Origin: Flavobacterium aeripolare | GTDB taxonomy: Bacteria; Bacteroidota; Bacteroidia; Flavobacteriales; Flavobacteriaceae | DNA length: 64,000 bases | Direction of reading: 5' to 3' | Assembly (NCBI RefSeq): GCF_013294025.1 | Contig: NZ_JABSNL010000005.1 | Coordinates: 1-64,000 of the forward strand | Shown here: one piece after another, positions 27,673-36,625 of the stretch | How the letters are laid out: the number at the start of each line of letters is the position of its first letter | Position numbering within the stretch: the first letter of the stretch is position 1 | Notes under the pieces: generated by a model | What the model was told of the DNA's origin: nothing | The model's database searches: none | The model's input: the letters and a program-made list of their open reading frames with translations, nothing else | Made by a program: the position numbers and the translations under genes

Positions 27673-28926
27673 TTATGATAAAATTATTTTATTTTGATTA
27701 ATGACACCATATACTGTTCCTTGAACTGTAGTGCCTAAAAACGCAGAATTTTTTGATTTAGATAAAATAGCTACTTTAGAAAAAGATTTACTTCCTTCTG
27801 GATTGAATAGGCTAATATTGGCGTTATTAGCTTCTGTAATTGCTGGGGAATCAATTTTAAAGGTCTTCGTTCCTGCGGTTAATTTCTCGATAACAATTTC
27901 TAACGGAAGCACGGTTAGCAAGGCCCCAAAAGCACTTTCTAAACCTATAGTACCATCTTTTGCTGTGTCAAATTCCATTTTTTTATGTTCAATATCCATT
28001 GGGTTATGGTCTGATGTGATCATATCAATGGTTCCATCTAGTACAGCTGCTAATAATGCAGTTCTATCTGCTTCTGTTCGCAAAGGAGGACTAACTTTAT
28101 AACGGGTATCAAAATTCTCTAATTTAGCATCTGTAAGTACTAAGTGATGCACACTTACACTACAGCTAACCGCCATGCCTTTTGCTTTAGCTTCCTTAAT
28201 TAAAGCAGCTGATTTTGCTGTAGAAATTGTAGGTATATGTAATTTTCCACCAGTGTATTCTAGTAAAAATAAATTACGAGCAATTTGAAGTTCTTCGGCT
28301 AAATTGGGAATTCCCTTTAAACCTAGTTGTGTAGAAACGACACCTTCATTTACAACTCCATGCCCTTTTATCATCTCATCTTGAGAAAAAGCAATTGCTA
28401 AGCCATCAAAATCTTGAACGTACTGCAATGCGATTTTCAACATATTGGCATTGGCTTGGCTCTTATTATAATCGCCAAAAGCTACTGCTCCTGCATTTTT
28501 CATATCATACAATTCGGCCATATCCTTTCCGTCACTTCCTTTAGTCAATGCACCTATAGGGTATAGCGCAGTGGCGCTTTGTAAGGCCTTATTTTTAACA
28601 AATAAAACTTGTGATTGATTGTCTATTACTGGATAAGAATTTGGCTGTAAAGCAATGGCTGTAAAACCGCTCTTAGCTGCAACTGTGAGTCCGTGTGAGA
28701 TCGTTTCTCGATCCTCAAATCCTGGCTCACCTAGAGAGACACTGCTGTCAAACCAACCTTTTGAAACGTGCAGATTGTCTTTTTTTATTTCTTCAAAATT
28801 ATCAGGGGCTGCGATCTCAGTACCAATTTTATTGATTATCCCATCAACAATTAAAATATCTACTATTTGGTTGTGGTGTGTACTCTGTGGATCAATAATC
28901 TTTGCCGCTCTAATGATTACATTCAT
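27673..28926 (-). CDS. Dihydroorotase homologue lacking metal ligands (probably inactive)
   Basis: 417 aa, full length for class I dihydroorotase, and clearly homologous across its length (GEPGFEDRET, SGFTAIALQPN, SPPLRTEADR, SDHNPMD). The zinc ligands are gone. The usual HxH is S-V-S in FDSSVSLGEP (61-64). The HCED histidine is replaced in AFSQDE, and the HxST histidine by threonine in IPTISTAKS. Only the aspartate of SDHNP remains. A catalytic role in pyrimidine synthesis is therefore unlikely; a scaffold role like Pseudomonas PyrC' is possible. It lies 36 bp downstream of the BatA-domain gene. Confidence 0.9.
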   Translation of the reverse strand: MNVIIRAAKIIDPQSTHHNQIVDILIVDGIINKIGTEIAAPDNFEEIKKDNLHVSKGWFDSSVSLGEPGFEDRETISHGLTVAAKSGFTAIALQPNSYPVIDNQSQVLFVKNKALQSATALYPIGALTKGSDGKDMAELYDMKNAGAVAFGDYNKSQANANMLKIALQYVQDFDGLAIAFSQDEMIKGHGVVNEGVVSTQLGLKGIPNLAEELQIARNLFLLEYTGGKLHIPTISTAKSAALIKEAKAKGMAVSCSVSVHHLVLTDAKLENFDTRYKVSPPLRTEADRTALLAAVLDGTIDMITSDHNPMDIEHKKMEFDTAKDGTIGLESAFGALLTVLPLEIVIEKLTAGTKTFKIDSPAITEANNANISLFNPEGSKSFSKVAILSKSKNSAFLGTTVQGTVYGVINQNKIILS

Positions 28927-28962
28927 AGTTGTGTTGTTTAGGTGCTAAGTGATAGAGATTTT

Positions 28963-30888
28963 TTATTTTATGAATTTGATGATGGCCATTTCACTCAATA
29001 AAAAAAACAGTGCAAAGATAACAAACCATTTCCATATTTGATTGTCTGTTCTGCTGCTTTGCACGTTTTCATAATAACTTTCAATTGAAGGGATTATTTC
29101 TGCATTTTCTATCTTTTTTATTTTGGCTGGAGCCAAATCACTTTCTGTTCGAGAATAATTAAAGCTGATAGTCTCTACTATGCTATCCTTATTCTTAATG
29201 ACAAAATTCCCTGCCTGAAGTGGTAAATCTGAAAAATACAGCTGCACATTATTGGTAATTACTTGTTGCATGGGAATAAATTGTTCTGTTTTATTTTCGA
29301 CTTTTAAAACCGCTTCTTTATTGATTTTTGCTGCAACTAGTAGCGTCTCGTTATTACCGATAGTTAATGCTTTGATATTTCCTAACTGCTTTGTAATGCC
29401 CATTTTATAAAAAGTGGGTACAATTAAAGGAGATTGCTGTAAATTAGAATTAACACTGTTAATAGCTGCAGCAAATAAATATACAGTTCCTACTCCAAAT
29501 TTTGTGCTACTTAAAAATGACGATTGATCGCTATATCCTAAAATCTGTGATCCTGAGCCAACTATTTTTAAAGAGCTTTTAGTGGTAGGATATTGAAAGT
29601 TGGTTACTTTATTTTCGAATACATTACTGTACAAAGGATGGTCAAAATTAATTTTGGTAATTTTTCTTTCCGTAAGTTCAGCTGTTTTTAATTGCATGGT
29701 AGCAAAACTTGTTAGTAAGGAATTATATGCTTTTTCATCAAAATCACGATTAGGAATCACTATAAGGTTACCTCCATTTTGAACAAAGGTTTTTAAATTA
29801 GTTTGCAGTGCCTGTGGAATTGTAGTTAACTCATCTAATAGAATAGCGTCCTGCTTTTCAATTTGGTTGTAGCTTAGCCCATTTAATGCTACAGTTTGGA
29901 AATCAAATTCTGAAGGCGTATAAATACGACTTAAAAAGCTGTTTTTATTGGTGTCAGTAATACTCATGACCTTGCTTTTCTTGAGTTCACTCAAAGAGAA
30001 AAATAGTTTGTTATCATAAGCCATAGCGCCATCTTCTATAGAAACATACCCATTGAAGGCTTCTTTAGGGATGTTAAAAGTGACCGTTTCTGATCCTTTC
30101 TTAAAGTTTAGCTGACTCTTAACCAAAAGTTTATTGCCGTCATAAACAGCAATAGGGATGTTACTTTGTGTGGTTCCATGCTGAGAGACTTTTACATTGA
30201 GCTCATGAAAATTACCAGTTGATTCACTTATGAATACACTATCGATAGCAGTATTGCTCTTTTGTTCATTTTGCGGAATAAAAAAATAAAGCATATTCTT
30301 TGAATCAATTAAACTCGAATTGGGCTCCAGTTGTGGTGCATCACTTATAACAACAATATCCTTGTTGTAAGCTGTTTTTTGACTGTTAATTTTATTGATT
30401 TGGCTTTCTAGTGAAAACGGTATTGCGCTGTATTTTAAGTTTTGTAACTCACTCTTAATAGATTTGATATCGGTATTCCAAAAACTTTCTGTATTTGTAA
30501 GTAGCGAGAATTGTTCTGTCTCGGGCATGTCCTCAAGAAGTTCCTGTACTGCACGCTTGAGTAATTCTCCTTTTTTACCTTTAGCTTGCATACTGTAAGA
30601 GTTGTCTAGTACAATAAACAATTGATTCTTTGAATTATCAGTATCTTTTGCTGGAAAGTAGGGTTGTGCAAATGCAAAAATAGCAGCTGTAAGGAGCAGC
30701 AAGCGACAAGATAGCAACAACCATTTTTTTATTTGAGAGTTCTTTTGCGTTTGCGCTTTAATTGTTTTAAGTAAGCGAACATTTGTAAAAACTTGAGTTT
30801 TAAATCGTCGCAATCTAAAAAGGTGTACAATAATAGGTACTAGCAGCAAAAAGAGAAAGTATAAAATTTCAGGATGTTTTAGTTGCAT
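28963..30888 (-). CDS. BatA-domain membrane protein with von Willebrand A-like region
   Basis: 641 aa. The N-terminal BatA (aerotolerance regulator N-terminal) region (residues 1-80) has two membrane helices and the hallmark HPEILYFLFLLLVPIIVHL and RRFKTQVFTNV. A vWA-like fold with the metal-site motif DNSYSM (about residue 95) follows. A long periplasmic part with a GATase-like segment (DAILLDELTTIP) comes next, and a C-terminal membrane helix (about 620-637) closes the chain. The family is known from Bacteroidota and may assist envelope protein assembly; its function is not established. It is first gene of the operon with the dihydroorotase homologue. Confidence 0.9.
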   Translation of the reverse strand: MQLKHPEILYFLFLLLVPIIVHLFRLRRFKTQVFTNVRLLKTIKAQTQKNSQIKKWLLLSCRLLLLTAAIFAFAQPYFPAKDTDNSKNQLFIVLDNSYSMQAKGKKGELLKRAVQELLEDMPETEQFSLLTNTESFWNTDIKSIKSELQNLKYSAIPFSLESQINKINSQKTAYNKDIVVISDAPQLEPNSSLIDSKNMLYFFIPQNEQKSNTAIDSVFISESTGNFHELNVKVSQHGTTQSNIPIAVYDGNKLLVKSQLNFKKGSETVTFNIPKEAFNGYVSIEDGAMAYDNKLFFSLSELKKSKVMSITDTNKNSFLSRIYTPSEFDFQTVALNGLSYNQIEKQDAILLDELTTIPQALQTNLKTFVQNGGNLIVIPNRDFDEKAYNSLLTSFATMQLKTAELTERKITKINFDHPLYSNVFENKVTNFQYPTTKSSLKIVGSGSQILGYSDQSSFLSSTKFGVGTVYLFAAAINSVNSNLQQSPLIVPTFYKMGITKQLGNIKALTIGNNETLLVAAKINKEAVLKVENKTEQFIPMQQVITNNVQLYFSDLPLQAGNFVIKNKDSIVETISFNYSRTESDLAPAKIKKIENAEIIPSIESYYENVQSSRTDNQIWKWFVIFALFFLLSEMAIIKFIK

Positions 30889-31068
30889 GCAAGTGATTCT
30901 TTAACGCTTTGAGTTATTTTTTTTTAGTAGTCTTAAAACTGACCTTTCAAAAATACAAATTTGTTAACAGTTTGTTGGTTCAAAAGAAGTTTTTTTGATG
31001 TTGTAAACGAATCCATTTCAGGAGTTGAAATTTTCCGTAAATTAGCTTCATAAAAAAAAGGTATAAAA

Positions 31069-32181
31069 ATGAGAAAGCTTTGTTTTAGTTTATTACTCTT
31101 GCTGCTGAGTATTGCACTTCAAGCACAAGAAAAAACATATAATTTATTAGTAGGAACCTATACTAATACTTGTGATAGCAACGGAATTTACGTGTATAAT
31201 TTCGATTCAAGTACTGGAGATTTTAACTTTAAAAATAGCAGTACGCCAGTAGATAATCCAAGTTACTTGTCGATTAGTGCTGATAATAAATATATTTACA
31301 GTGTAAATGAAGCAGGAAATGATAGTCAAGCAAGTGCTTTTAGTTATCAAGCTGCAGATGGTACGATTACACTCTTAAACAATCGCGCTACGCAAGCTGC
31401 TGATCCTTGCTACTTAATTAATGACGCTGAACATGTGATTACCGCTAATTATTCTGGTGGAAGTATTTCGGTATTTTCAAAGAATAGCGATGGTAGTCTA
31501 GGGGATTTAAAACAGTCAATCAAACATACTGAAAAGGGAGTGAATGCTAAACGCCAAGAGGCTTCGCACATACACATGGTTTCCTTCTCTCCTGATAAAA
31601 AGTTTGTTCTTGCTGCAAATTTAGGAAATGATAAACTGTATAGTTATGCGTATGACGCCACTAGTTACGACAGCCCATTGAAGGTGGTTGATAGTGCTGT
31701 AGTTGCTGCAGGAAGTGGACCTCGTCATTTTACTTTTAGTACTGATGCGACAACTTTATACCTAGTGAATGAGTTAAAAGGGACTGTTAATGTTTACGAT
31801 TATAGTAACGGACATTTAAAAATTAAGCAAACAACATCTATTATTAGCAAAGGTTTTAAGGGTGCATTTACAGCCGCAGCCATTGCTAGTTCTCCTGATG
31901 GAAGATTTTTATATGTTACAAATAGGGGAGAAGCAAACACAATTTCAACCTTTGAAATCTTAAAAAATGGAAAACTTAAGTCTAAGGGAGAAACAAGTAC
32001 ATTAGGAGACGGTCCTAGAAGTTTTGCCATTGATCCCACTGGAAATTATTTATTAGTCGCGCATCAGTATACTAATAATGTTGTGGTCTTTAAGCGAGAT
32101 ATGATTACTGGAGCCTTAACTGACACTGGAAAACGAATTGAGTTGTGTGCGCCAGTTTGTTTAGTATTCACGGAGCAGTAA
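31069..32181 (+). CDS. Lactonase-family seven-bladed beta-propeller protein
   Basis: 370 aa. A signal peptide (1-19, ending LQAQ) is followed by the lactonase fold of the Pgl/muconate-lactonising family: NLLVGTYTN, PSYLSISADNKYIYSVNE, HIHMVSFSPDKKFVLAANLG, SGPRHFTFS and GPRSFAIDPTGNYLLVAHQ. E. coli YbhE/Pgl hydrolyses 6-phosphogluconolactone in the cytosol. The signal peptide here argues for a periplasmic lactone substrate, so I do not assign pgl. It is a single gene with a strong terminator. Confidence 0.93.
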   Translation: MRKLCFSLLLLLLSIALQAQEKTYNLLVGTYTNTCDSNGIYVYNFDSSTGDFNFKNSSTPVDNPSYLSISADNKYIYSVNEAGNDSQASAFSYQAADGTITLLNNRATQAADPCYLINDAEHVITANYSGGSISVFSKNSDGSLGDLKQSIKHTEKGVNAKRQEASHIHMVSFSPDKKFVLAANLGNDKLYSYAYDATSYDSPLKVVDSAVVAAGSGPRHFTFSTDATTLYLVNELKGTVNVYDYSNGHLKIKQTTSIISKGFKGAFTAAAIASSPDGRFLYVTNRGEANTISTFEILKNGKLKSKGETSTLGDGPRSFAIDPTGNYLLVAHQYTNNVVVFKRDMITGALTDTGKRIELCAPVCLVFTEQ

Positions 32182-32187
32182 TAAATA

Positions 32188-32226
32188 AAAAGTCCCGAAA
32201 TCAAAATGTGATTTCGGGACTTTTTA
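32188..32226. terminator. Bidirectional terminator
   Basis: A 16-bp perfect stem (32188-32203 with 32209-32224, core AGTCCCGAAATCA) has a 5-nt loop and T-runs in both directions. It serves the lactonase and the convergent helicase gene. Confidence 0.92.
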
Positions 32227-32239
32227 TATTTTAGAGAAA

Positions 32240-33592
32240 CTATTTTTTCTTCTTTTTCTTCTTTTGAGCTTGAATTTTTAACATATTTCTGTTTACAGAA
32301 CCGTGTGTTTTTTTCTTTGTAACTCCAGGTCCACCTAAGTTGACCTTTTTGTTTTTCTTACTCTTCTCTTGGAACGCTCCATCACCTTCAAGTTTCACTT
32401 TTTTCATCATGAACTTCATCGGTTGTCTGTCTTTTTCAGGTTCGATTAATTTTAATGAAACTTCAACTTCTTCAGGAAAAGTATCGATACTTAATTCCAT
32501 ATTCATTAAAACTTCTACCTCTACTTTAAACTCTTCCTCACGAGGAGTAACAAAGCTTAATGCAGTACCCGTTTTATCTGCACGACCCGTTCTACCTATA
32601 CGGTGCATGTAAAGCTCAGGCATTTCAGGCATTTCAAAGTTAACAACATGTGTAATATTTGAGATGTCTAATCCCCTAGCCATAATATCTGTAGTAATCA
32701 AACCACGTAGATTTCCTTCTTGAAATTCTGCCATCGTTGTTAAACGATAGTTTTGTGATTTGTTAGAGTGAATAACTCCAAATTGACCATCAAAATCTTC
32801 TTCGATTCTTTCATGAACCATGTCAGAGATTTTTTTATTGTTTACAAATACTAAAACACGACTCATGTCTTCGTTAGTCGCTAATAAATGCTTTAGTAAA
32901 TTTATTTTTGTATTAAAGTTGGGAACATTATAAGTAATTTGCTTGATGTTTTCAAGTGGTGTTCCTGAAGCAGAAAGTGTAACTTCTTGCGGGTAGTCAA
33001 AGTAATCATTCAAGATAGCATCAACTTCTTCAGTCATTGTAGCTGAGAAAAGAATGTTCTGACGTTTTTTTGGCATCATTGCTAAAATAGAAGTCAGTTG
33101 CACGCGGAAACCCAAGTTTAGCATTTCGTCAAACTCATCAATGACTAACTTTTGCATGTCTTCAAAACGGATTACGTTATCAAGCGTTAAGTCCATTATT
33201 CTACCAGGAGTACCTACAAGGATATCACAACCGGTATATACTGCGGTTTTTTGAGTGTTGATGTTTACCCCACCAAAAATTCCAATCGTTCTAACTGACA
33301 TGTATTTTGTCAATTTTTCGATTTCGTCTACAACTTGCACTACTAGTTCACGTGTAGGAACTAGAATTACAATTTTAGGAGTATGACCTGGAGTAAATTT
33401 GTATAATTTTAAAAGTGGTAATAAGTAGGCAAATGTTTTACCAGTACCAGTTTGGGCAATTCCCATCATGTCTCTACCAGACATAATCACTGAGAATGTT
33501 TTCTCTTGAATGGGAGTGGGTGATGTAAAGCCTAAATCATCAATTGCTTTTTGTACTGATTTAGGAAGATTAAATTGCTCAAAAGTGCTCAT
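32240..33592 (-). CDS. DEAD-box-type RNA helicase with DEFD motif II
   Basis: 450 aa. Superfamily 2 helicase with Q motif (TPIQEKTF), motif I AQTGTGKT (46-53), Ia VPTREL, Ib TPGR, motif III FSATM, motif IV VLVFVNNKK and motif VI HRIGRTGR. Motif II reads D152-E-F-D155 (VIDEFDEMLNLGF) instead of DEAD. The acidic metal-binding residues are kept, so activity is expected. The C-terminal tail is very Lys-rich, ending in an almost pure lysine run, and probably binds RNA. Likely roles are ribosome assembly or RNA turnover. Confidence 0.95.
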   Translation of the reverse strand: MSTFEQFNLPKSVQKAIDDLGFTSPTPIQEKTFSVIMSGRDMMGIAQTGTGKTFAYLLPLLKLYKFTPGHTPKIVILVPTRELVVQVVDEIEKLTKYMSVRTIGIFGGVNINTQKTAVYTGCDILVGTPGRIMDLTLDNVIRFEDMQKLVIDEFDEMLNLGFRVQLTSILAMMPKKRQNILFSATMTEEVDAILNDYFDYPQEVTLSASGTPLENIKQITYNVPNFNTKINLLKHLLATNEDMSRVLVFVNNKKISDMVHERIEEDFDGQFGVIHSNKSQNYRLTTMAEFQEGNLRGLITTDIMARGLDISNITHVVNFEMPEMPELYMHRIGRTGRADKTGTALSFVTPREEEFKVEVEVLMNMELSIDTFPEEVEVSLKLIEPEKDRQPMKFMMKKVKLEGDGAFQEKSKKNKKVNLGGPGVTKKKTHGSVNRNMLKIQAQKKKKKKK

Positions 33593-33609
33593 AAAACGTA
33601 TATTTTTTG

Positions 33610-33617
33610 CAAAGATA
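33610..33617 (-). promoter_or_regulatory. -7 promoter element of the helicase gene
   Basis: TATCTTTG on the minus strand, 18 bp before the ATG at 33592, matches TAnnTTTG. No ideal -33 element is seen. Confidence 0.4.
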
Positions 33618-33660
33618 CGTTTTTATAAGGATAGTTGTCTTTCCTACGGGATGTTTAGCG

Positions 33661-34425
33661 CTAAAAGCCTTCGAATATGCCTAAACCAAAAAGAGCAAAA
33701 TCATATTTTGAAGGATCATTTGGATCTAATAATCGCAATTGTGTGTCTAATTCAAGTAGTGCTTTGGCATCGTTTTGCTTTCGCGAAAGCAACTCTAGCT
33801 TGCGAGCCACATTACCAGAATGTACGTCTAGTGGACAAGATAGCAAAGAAGGAGAGATGGTTTTCCAGATTCCAAAATCGACTCCATTATTGTCCTGGCG
33901 CACCATCCAGCGCAAATACATATTAATCCTTTTTGCAGCAGAGCCTCTTCTAGGGTCAGAAACGTGTTTTTGTGTGCGCTGATCATGATCAATCTCAAAA
34001 AATACTTTCTTGAATTCAGAGATGCTTTCTTGCATTCCTATAGTAGGAGCATGCTTGCTGAAAACTGCTTCTAAGCCACCGTGATGCGTATAGATGTTTT
34101 TTAAACTCTTTATAAAGTGTGTGAAGTCGACACCATTAAAGGTACGGTGCACAAATTGCTCTAGTTCCTCGAGATTAGCATCAGAGTGGGACATGACAAA
34201 ATCATAAGGAGCGTTTCCCATTAAATCCATCATGCGATGGCTATTTTTAATAATCATCGTTCGGTTTCCCCATGCGATGGTTGCACTTAAAAAACCGGCG
34301 ATTTCGATATCTTCCTTTTGAGTAAAGAGATGCGGAATTTGTACAGGATCACTTTCAATAAAATTAGGCGTGTTGTATTGAATCACTTTTTCATCAAGGA
34401 AGGATTTCAATTCAGATGAGTCCAT
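33661..34425 (-). CDS. TIGR02757/DUF2400 family protein
   Basis: 254 aa. The sequence fits the TIGR02757 (DUF2400) family found mainly in Bacteroidota and spirochaetes: SATIAWGNRTMIIKN near residue 45, RINMYLRWMVR, PLDVHSGNVARKL and DPNDPSKYDFALFGLGI at the C-terminus. The PLDVHSGNVAR segment resembles the aspartate region of HhH-GPD glycosylases, hinting at a DNA-repair-like fold. No function has been shown that I know of. The gene is downstream of the LolD-like gene with an RNA-like element in between. Confidence 0.88.
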   Translation of the reverse strand: MDSSELKSFLDEKVIQYNTPNFIESDPVQIPHLFTQKEDIEIAGFLSATIAWGNRTMIIKNSHRMMDLMGNAPYDFVMSHSDANLEELEQFVHRTFNGVDFTHFIKSLKNIYTHHGGLEAVFSKHAPTIGMQESISEFKKVFFEIDHDQRTQKHVSDPRRGSAAKRINMYLRWMVRQDNNGVDFGIWKTISPSLLSCPLDVHSGNVARKLELLSRKQNDAKALLELDTQLRLLDPNDPSKYDFALFGLGIFEGF

Positions 34426-34489
34426 AGCACTATTTCTTTATTAATTTGATTTGTGGGTATAAGCAATTGTAATTATGTGCAAGGAATCC

Positions 34490-34572
34490 ATAGCCCAGAT
34501 AGCAGTGGAAATCCTTTTATGGCCTGCTTTTTAAGGGCATAAAAGATTGTAGCGAATAGCTGGAAATAGCTC
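34490..34572 (+). ncRNA. Flavobacterial intergenic RNA-like element, short subtype (copy 2)
   Basis: The arms TAGCCCAGATAGCAGTGGAA and AGATTGTAGCGAATAGCTGG flank an 8-bp perfect inner stem, CTTTTATG (34514-34521) with CATAAAAG (34538-34545). CCAG/CTGG at the ends can pair. It aligns along its length with 49351-49445 and in its arms with 23107-23250 and 47855-47995. It lies immediately after the stop of the convergent-strand LolD-like gene. The strand is inferred from the shared orientation of the motifs; Flavo-1 identity is unverified. Confidence 0.6.
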
Positions 34573-35235
34573 CTAATTGCTAATTAATCCATCGACCATA
34601 ACTAGTTTTCTGTCGGCCATGTTTGCTAGGTCTTCGTTGTGCGTCACAATTACAAATGTTTGTCCAAATTCATCACGTAATTTAAAGAACAGCTGATGTA
34701 AATTTTCGGCAGATGCAGTATCTAAATTTCCAGATGGTTCATCGGCAAAGATTACTGCAGGCTTGTTGATTAATGCTCTAGCCACTGCTACACGCTGTTG
34801 TTCTCCTCCTGATAATTCATTTGGTTTATGGTGTAAGCGATGTGATAACCCTAAATAGTCTAGTAATCTTGTTGCTTCAATTTCGGTTTCTTTCTTGTTT
34901 TTATTTGCGATAAAAGCCGGTATACAAACATTTTCTAAGGCAGTAAATTCAGGTAGTAATTGATGAAACTGAAAGATAAAACCCAAGTTTAGATTGCGAA
35001 ACTTAGAAATATTCTTATCGTTCATCTTTAAGATGTCTTCACCGTTGATTATTAGCGAGCTGTTAGCATGTTTTTTAGGAAGGTCTAATGTTCCTAGTAT
35101 TTGTAAAAGCGTGGTTTTACCCGCACCCGAAGCTCCAACGATGGAAACAATTTCTCCCTTCTTGATATGCAAATCAACGCCTTTTAAAACTTGAAGTTGG
35201 TCGTAATATTTGTTAATATTTTTAGCTTGAATCAT
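34573..35235 (-). CDS. LolD-like ABC transporter ATP-binding protein
   Basis: 220 aa from ATG 35235; a TTG 18 bp upstream is less likely. The single ATPase domain has Walker [11 protein letters not shown]-loop [17 protein letters not shown], signature [15 protein letters not shown] and Walker [13 protein letters not shown]. The MacB/LolD subfamily traits ([21 protein letters not shown]) fit lipoprotein release (LolCDE) or MacB-type systems. The permease gene is not adjacent, so the partner must be encoded elsewhere. Confidence 0.92.
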   Translation of the reverse strand: MIQAKNINKYYDQLQVLKGVDLHIKKGEIVSIVGASGAGKTTLLQILGTLDLPKKHANSSLIINGEDILKMNDKNISKFRNLNLGFIFQFHQLLPEFTALENVCIPAFIANKNKKETEIEATRLLDYLGLSHRLHHKPNELSGGEQQRVAVARALINKPAVIFADEPSGNLDTASAENLHQLFFKLRDEFGQTFVIVTHNEDLANMADRKLVMVDGLISN

Positions 35236-35344
35236 TTTGTGCTGTTTTGACAAAGAAACAAAGATTTTAATAATTATAAGAATATTTGGTGCGCAACAAC
35301 TTATAAATTTTAGTTAACTATTTATCTATGATTTAGAAATAGCT

Positions 35345-35352
35345 TAAATTTG
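35345..35352 (+). promoter_or_regulatory. -7 promoter element of msrA
   Basis: TAAATTTG, 56 bp upstream of the msrA ATG, matches TAnnTTTG. A -33 TTG is not found at the ideal spacing. Confidence 0.35.
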
Positions 35353-35408
35353 GAAGAATGGCTTATAACGAGTCTTATAATGTTTAAAAAGAGAAAATAA
35401 AGTAGATA

Positions 35409-35951
35409 ATGGATATAAATAATACAGAAGTTGCGATTTTAGCTGGAGGATGTTTTTGGTGTACAGAGGCAGTTTTTTTAGAACTTAAAGGAGTAAGTGA
35501 AGTCATTCCTGGATACATAGGAGGGGAGATAGAAAACCCTACGTATGAGGCAATTTGTACTGGACAAACTGGTCATGCCGAAGCCATAAAAATAACCTTT
35601 GACAATAGAGAGATGAGTTTTGGCGAATTATTAGAGGTGTTTTTTGCAACTCACGATCCCACAACCTTAAACCGCCAAGGAAATGATATAGGAACGCAAT
35701 ATAGAAGCGAAATATTTTATTTAAATGATTTCCAAAAAGAAATGTCTGAGGGATATATTAAGTTATTGAATGATGAAAATGTTTATGGTAGTCCTGTAGT
35801 TACCCAACTCTCACAGGCACCGCATTTTTATCCGGCTGAGAAATATCATAACAATTATTATAATCAAAATAAAGCGCAAGGATATTGCTCTTATGTAATA
35901 ACGCCTAAGATCGATAAATTAAAAATGTATTTTCAACAAAAGCTCAAGTAA
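35409..35951 (+). CDS. msrA: Peptide-methionine (S)-S-oxide reductase
   Basis: 180 aa. It reduces S-epimers of methionine sulfoxide in oxidised proteins. The active-site motif GGCFWCTEAVF carries catalytic C15 and a second cysteine, C18. The downstream family segments GYIGGEIENPTYEAICTGQTGHAEA, FFATHDPTTLNRQGNDIGTQYRS and FYPAEKYHNNYY are intact. Another cysteine near the C-terminus (GYCSYVI) may act in recycling. No MsrB domain is fused. It is cytoplasmic. Confidence 0.97.
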   Translation: MDINNTEVAILAGGCFWCTEAVFLELKGVSEVIPGYIGGEIENPTYEAICTGQTGHAEAIKITFDNREMSFGELLEVFFATHDPTTLNRQGNDIGTQYRSEIFYLNDFQKEMSEGYIKLLNDENVYGSPVVTQLSQAPHFYPAEKYHNNYYNQNKAQGYCSYVITPKIDKLKMYFQQKLK

Positions 35952-36000
35952 AATGGCACTCAATTTGCAATAGATCCATTGAATAATTTAATATTTACTT

Positions 36001-36294
36001 ATGGAAGTTAATGATCTTGCTGTCGCAAAAGAAGTCATGTATAGAAATCTAATACTTGGTATTGCATTTGATGCTATAGGAATGTTATCATTTGCAATAC
36101 CCTTTGTAGGCGAATTTTCAGATGTTGTGTGGGCACCTCTTGCGGGATACTTAATGACGCGCATGTACAAAGGTACTGTGGGAAAAGTAGGAGGTATAAT
36201 TGCTTTTATCGAAGAAGCTCTACCCTTTACAGATGTGATTCCAACCTTTACATTAACTTGGATTTACACTTATTTAATTAAAGGGAAACGCTAA
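36001..36294 (+). CDS. Small conserved membrane protein
   Basis: 97 aa with two or three hydrophobic segments (about residues 18-36, 44-56, 74-92) and a conserved-looking MLSFAIPFVGEFSDVVWAPLAG core. I recognise no named domain. Its stop overlaps the end of the convergent gene by 4 bp. Codon use and composition match neighbouring genes, and the ATG lies just after a short AT-rich leader, so I accept it as real. Confidence 0.72.
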   Translation: MEVNDLAVAKEVMYRNLILGIAFDAIGMLSFAIPFVGEFSDVVWAPLAGYLMTRMYKGTVGKVGGIIAFIEEALPFTDVIPTFTLTWIYTYLIKGKR

Positions 36295-36593
36295 TTCTTA
36301 AACAAGAAGCCTAGTCCCATACTGCGTAACATTTTTTTTTCGAAAGCCCAAAAGAATGTAAACTGTCCGAAGATAAAGCCTATCATTACCAATAGTACTT
36401 GATATATTGGGAAAATCATAATTAAACGTATAGGGGTGTAAAGTAGACCCAAATCTACTTTTGTAAAGCCAATTAATGCACATAAAGGTTTAGATAACCA
36501 TGCCGATGCTGATCCTGTAATTGCAAATACTACAAATATGACTGCTAATTGAAAATTAGATGTTATGCCCCAACGCTCTTTTAATTTCTTCAT
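36291..36593 (-). CDS. DUF6787-like small membrane protein
   Basis: 100 aa with an N-terminal amphipathic start (MKKLKERWGITSNFQLAVI) and two or three membrane helices ending in FGQFTFFWAFEKKMLRSMG. The pattern fits a Bacteroidota-specific family (DUF6787), which has at times been mislabelled prolipoprotein diacylglyceryl transferase. The size and motifs do not support Lgt. The gene is convergent with the small membrane protein gene on the other strand, overlapping by 4 bp. Confidence 0.8.
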   Translation of the reverse strand: MKKLKERWGITSNFQLAVIFVVFAITGSASAWLSKPLCALIGFTKVDLGLLYTPIRLIMIFPIYQVLLVMIGFIFGQFTFFWAFEKKMLRSMGLGFLFKN

Positions 36594-36625
36594 TTTTATT
36601 TATAATGATTACAAATATACTAAGA

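Noticed and set aside
31069..32181. Naming the lactonase pgl (6-phosphogluconolactonase)
   Set aside because: The fold fits, but a signal peptide exports the protein, so the cytosolic pentose-phosphate role is doubtful.
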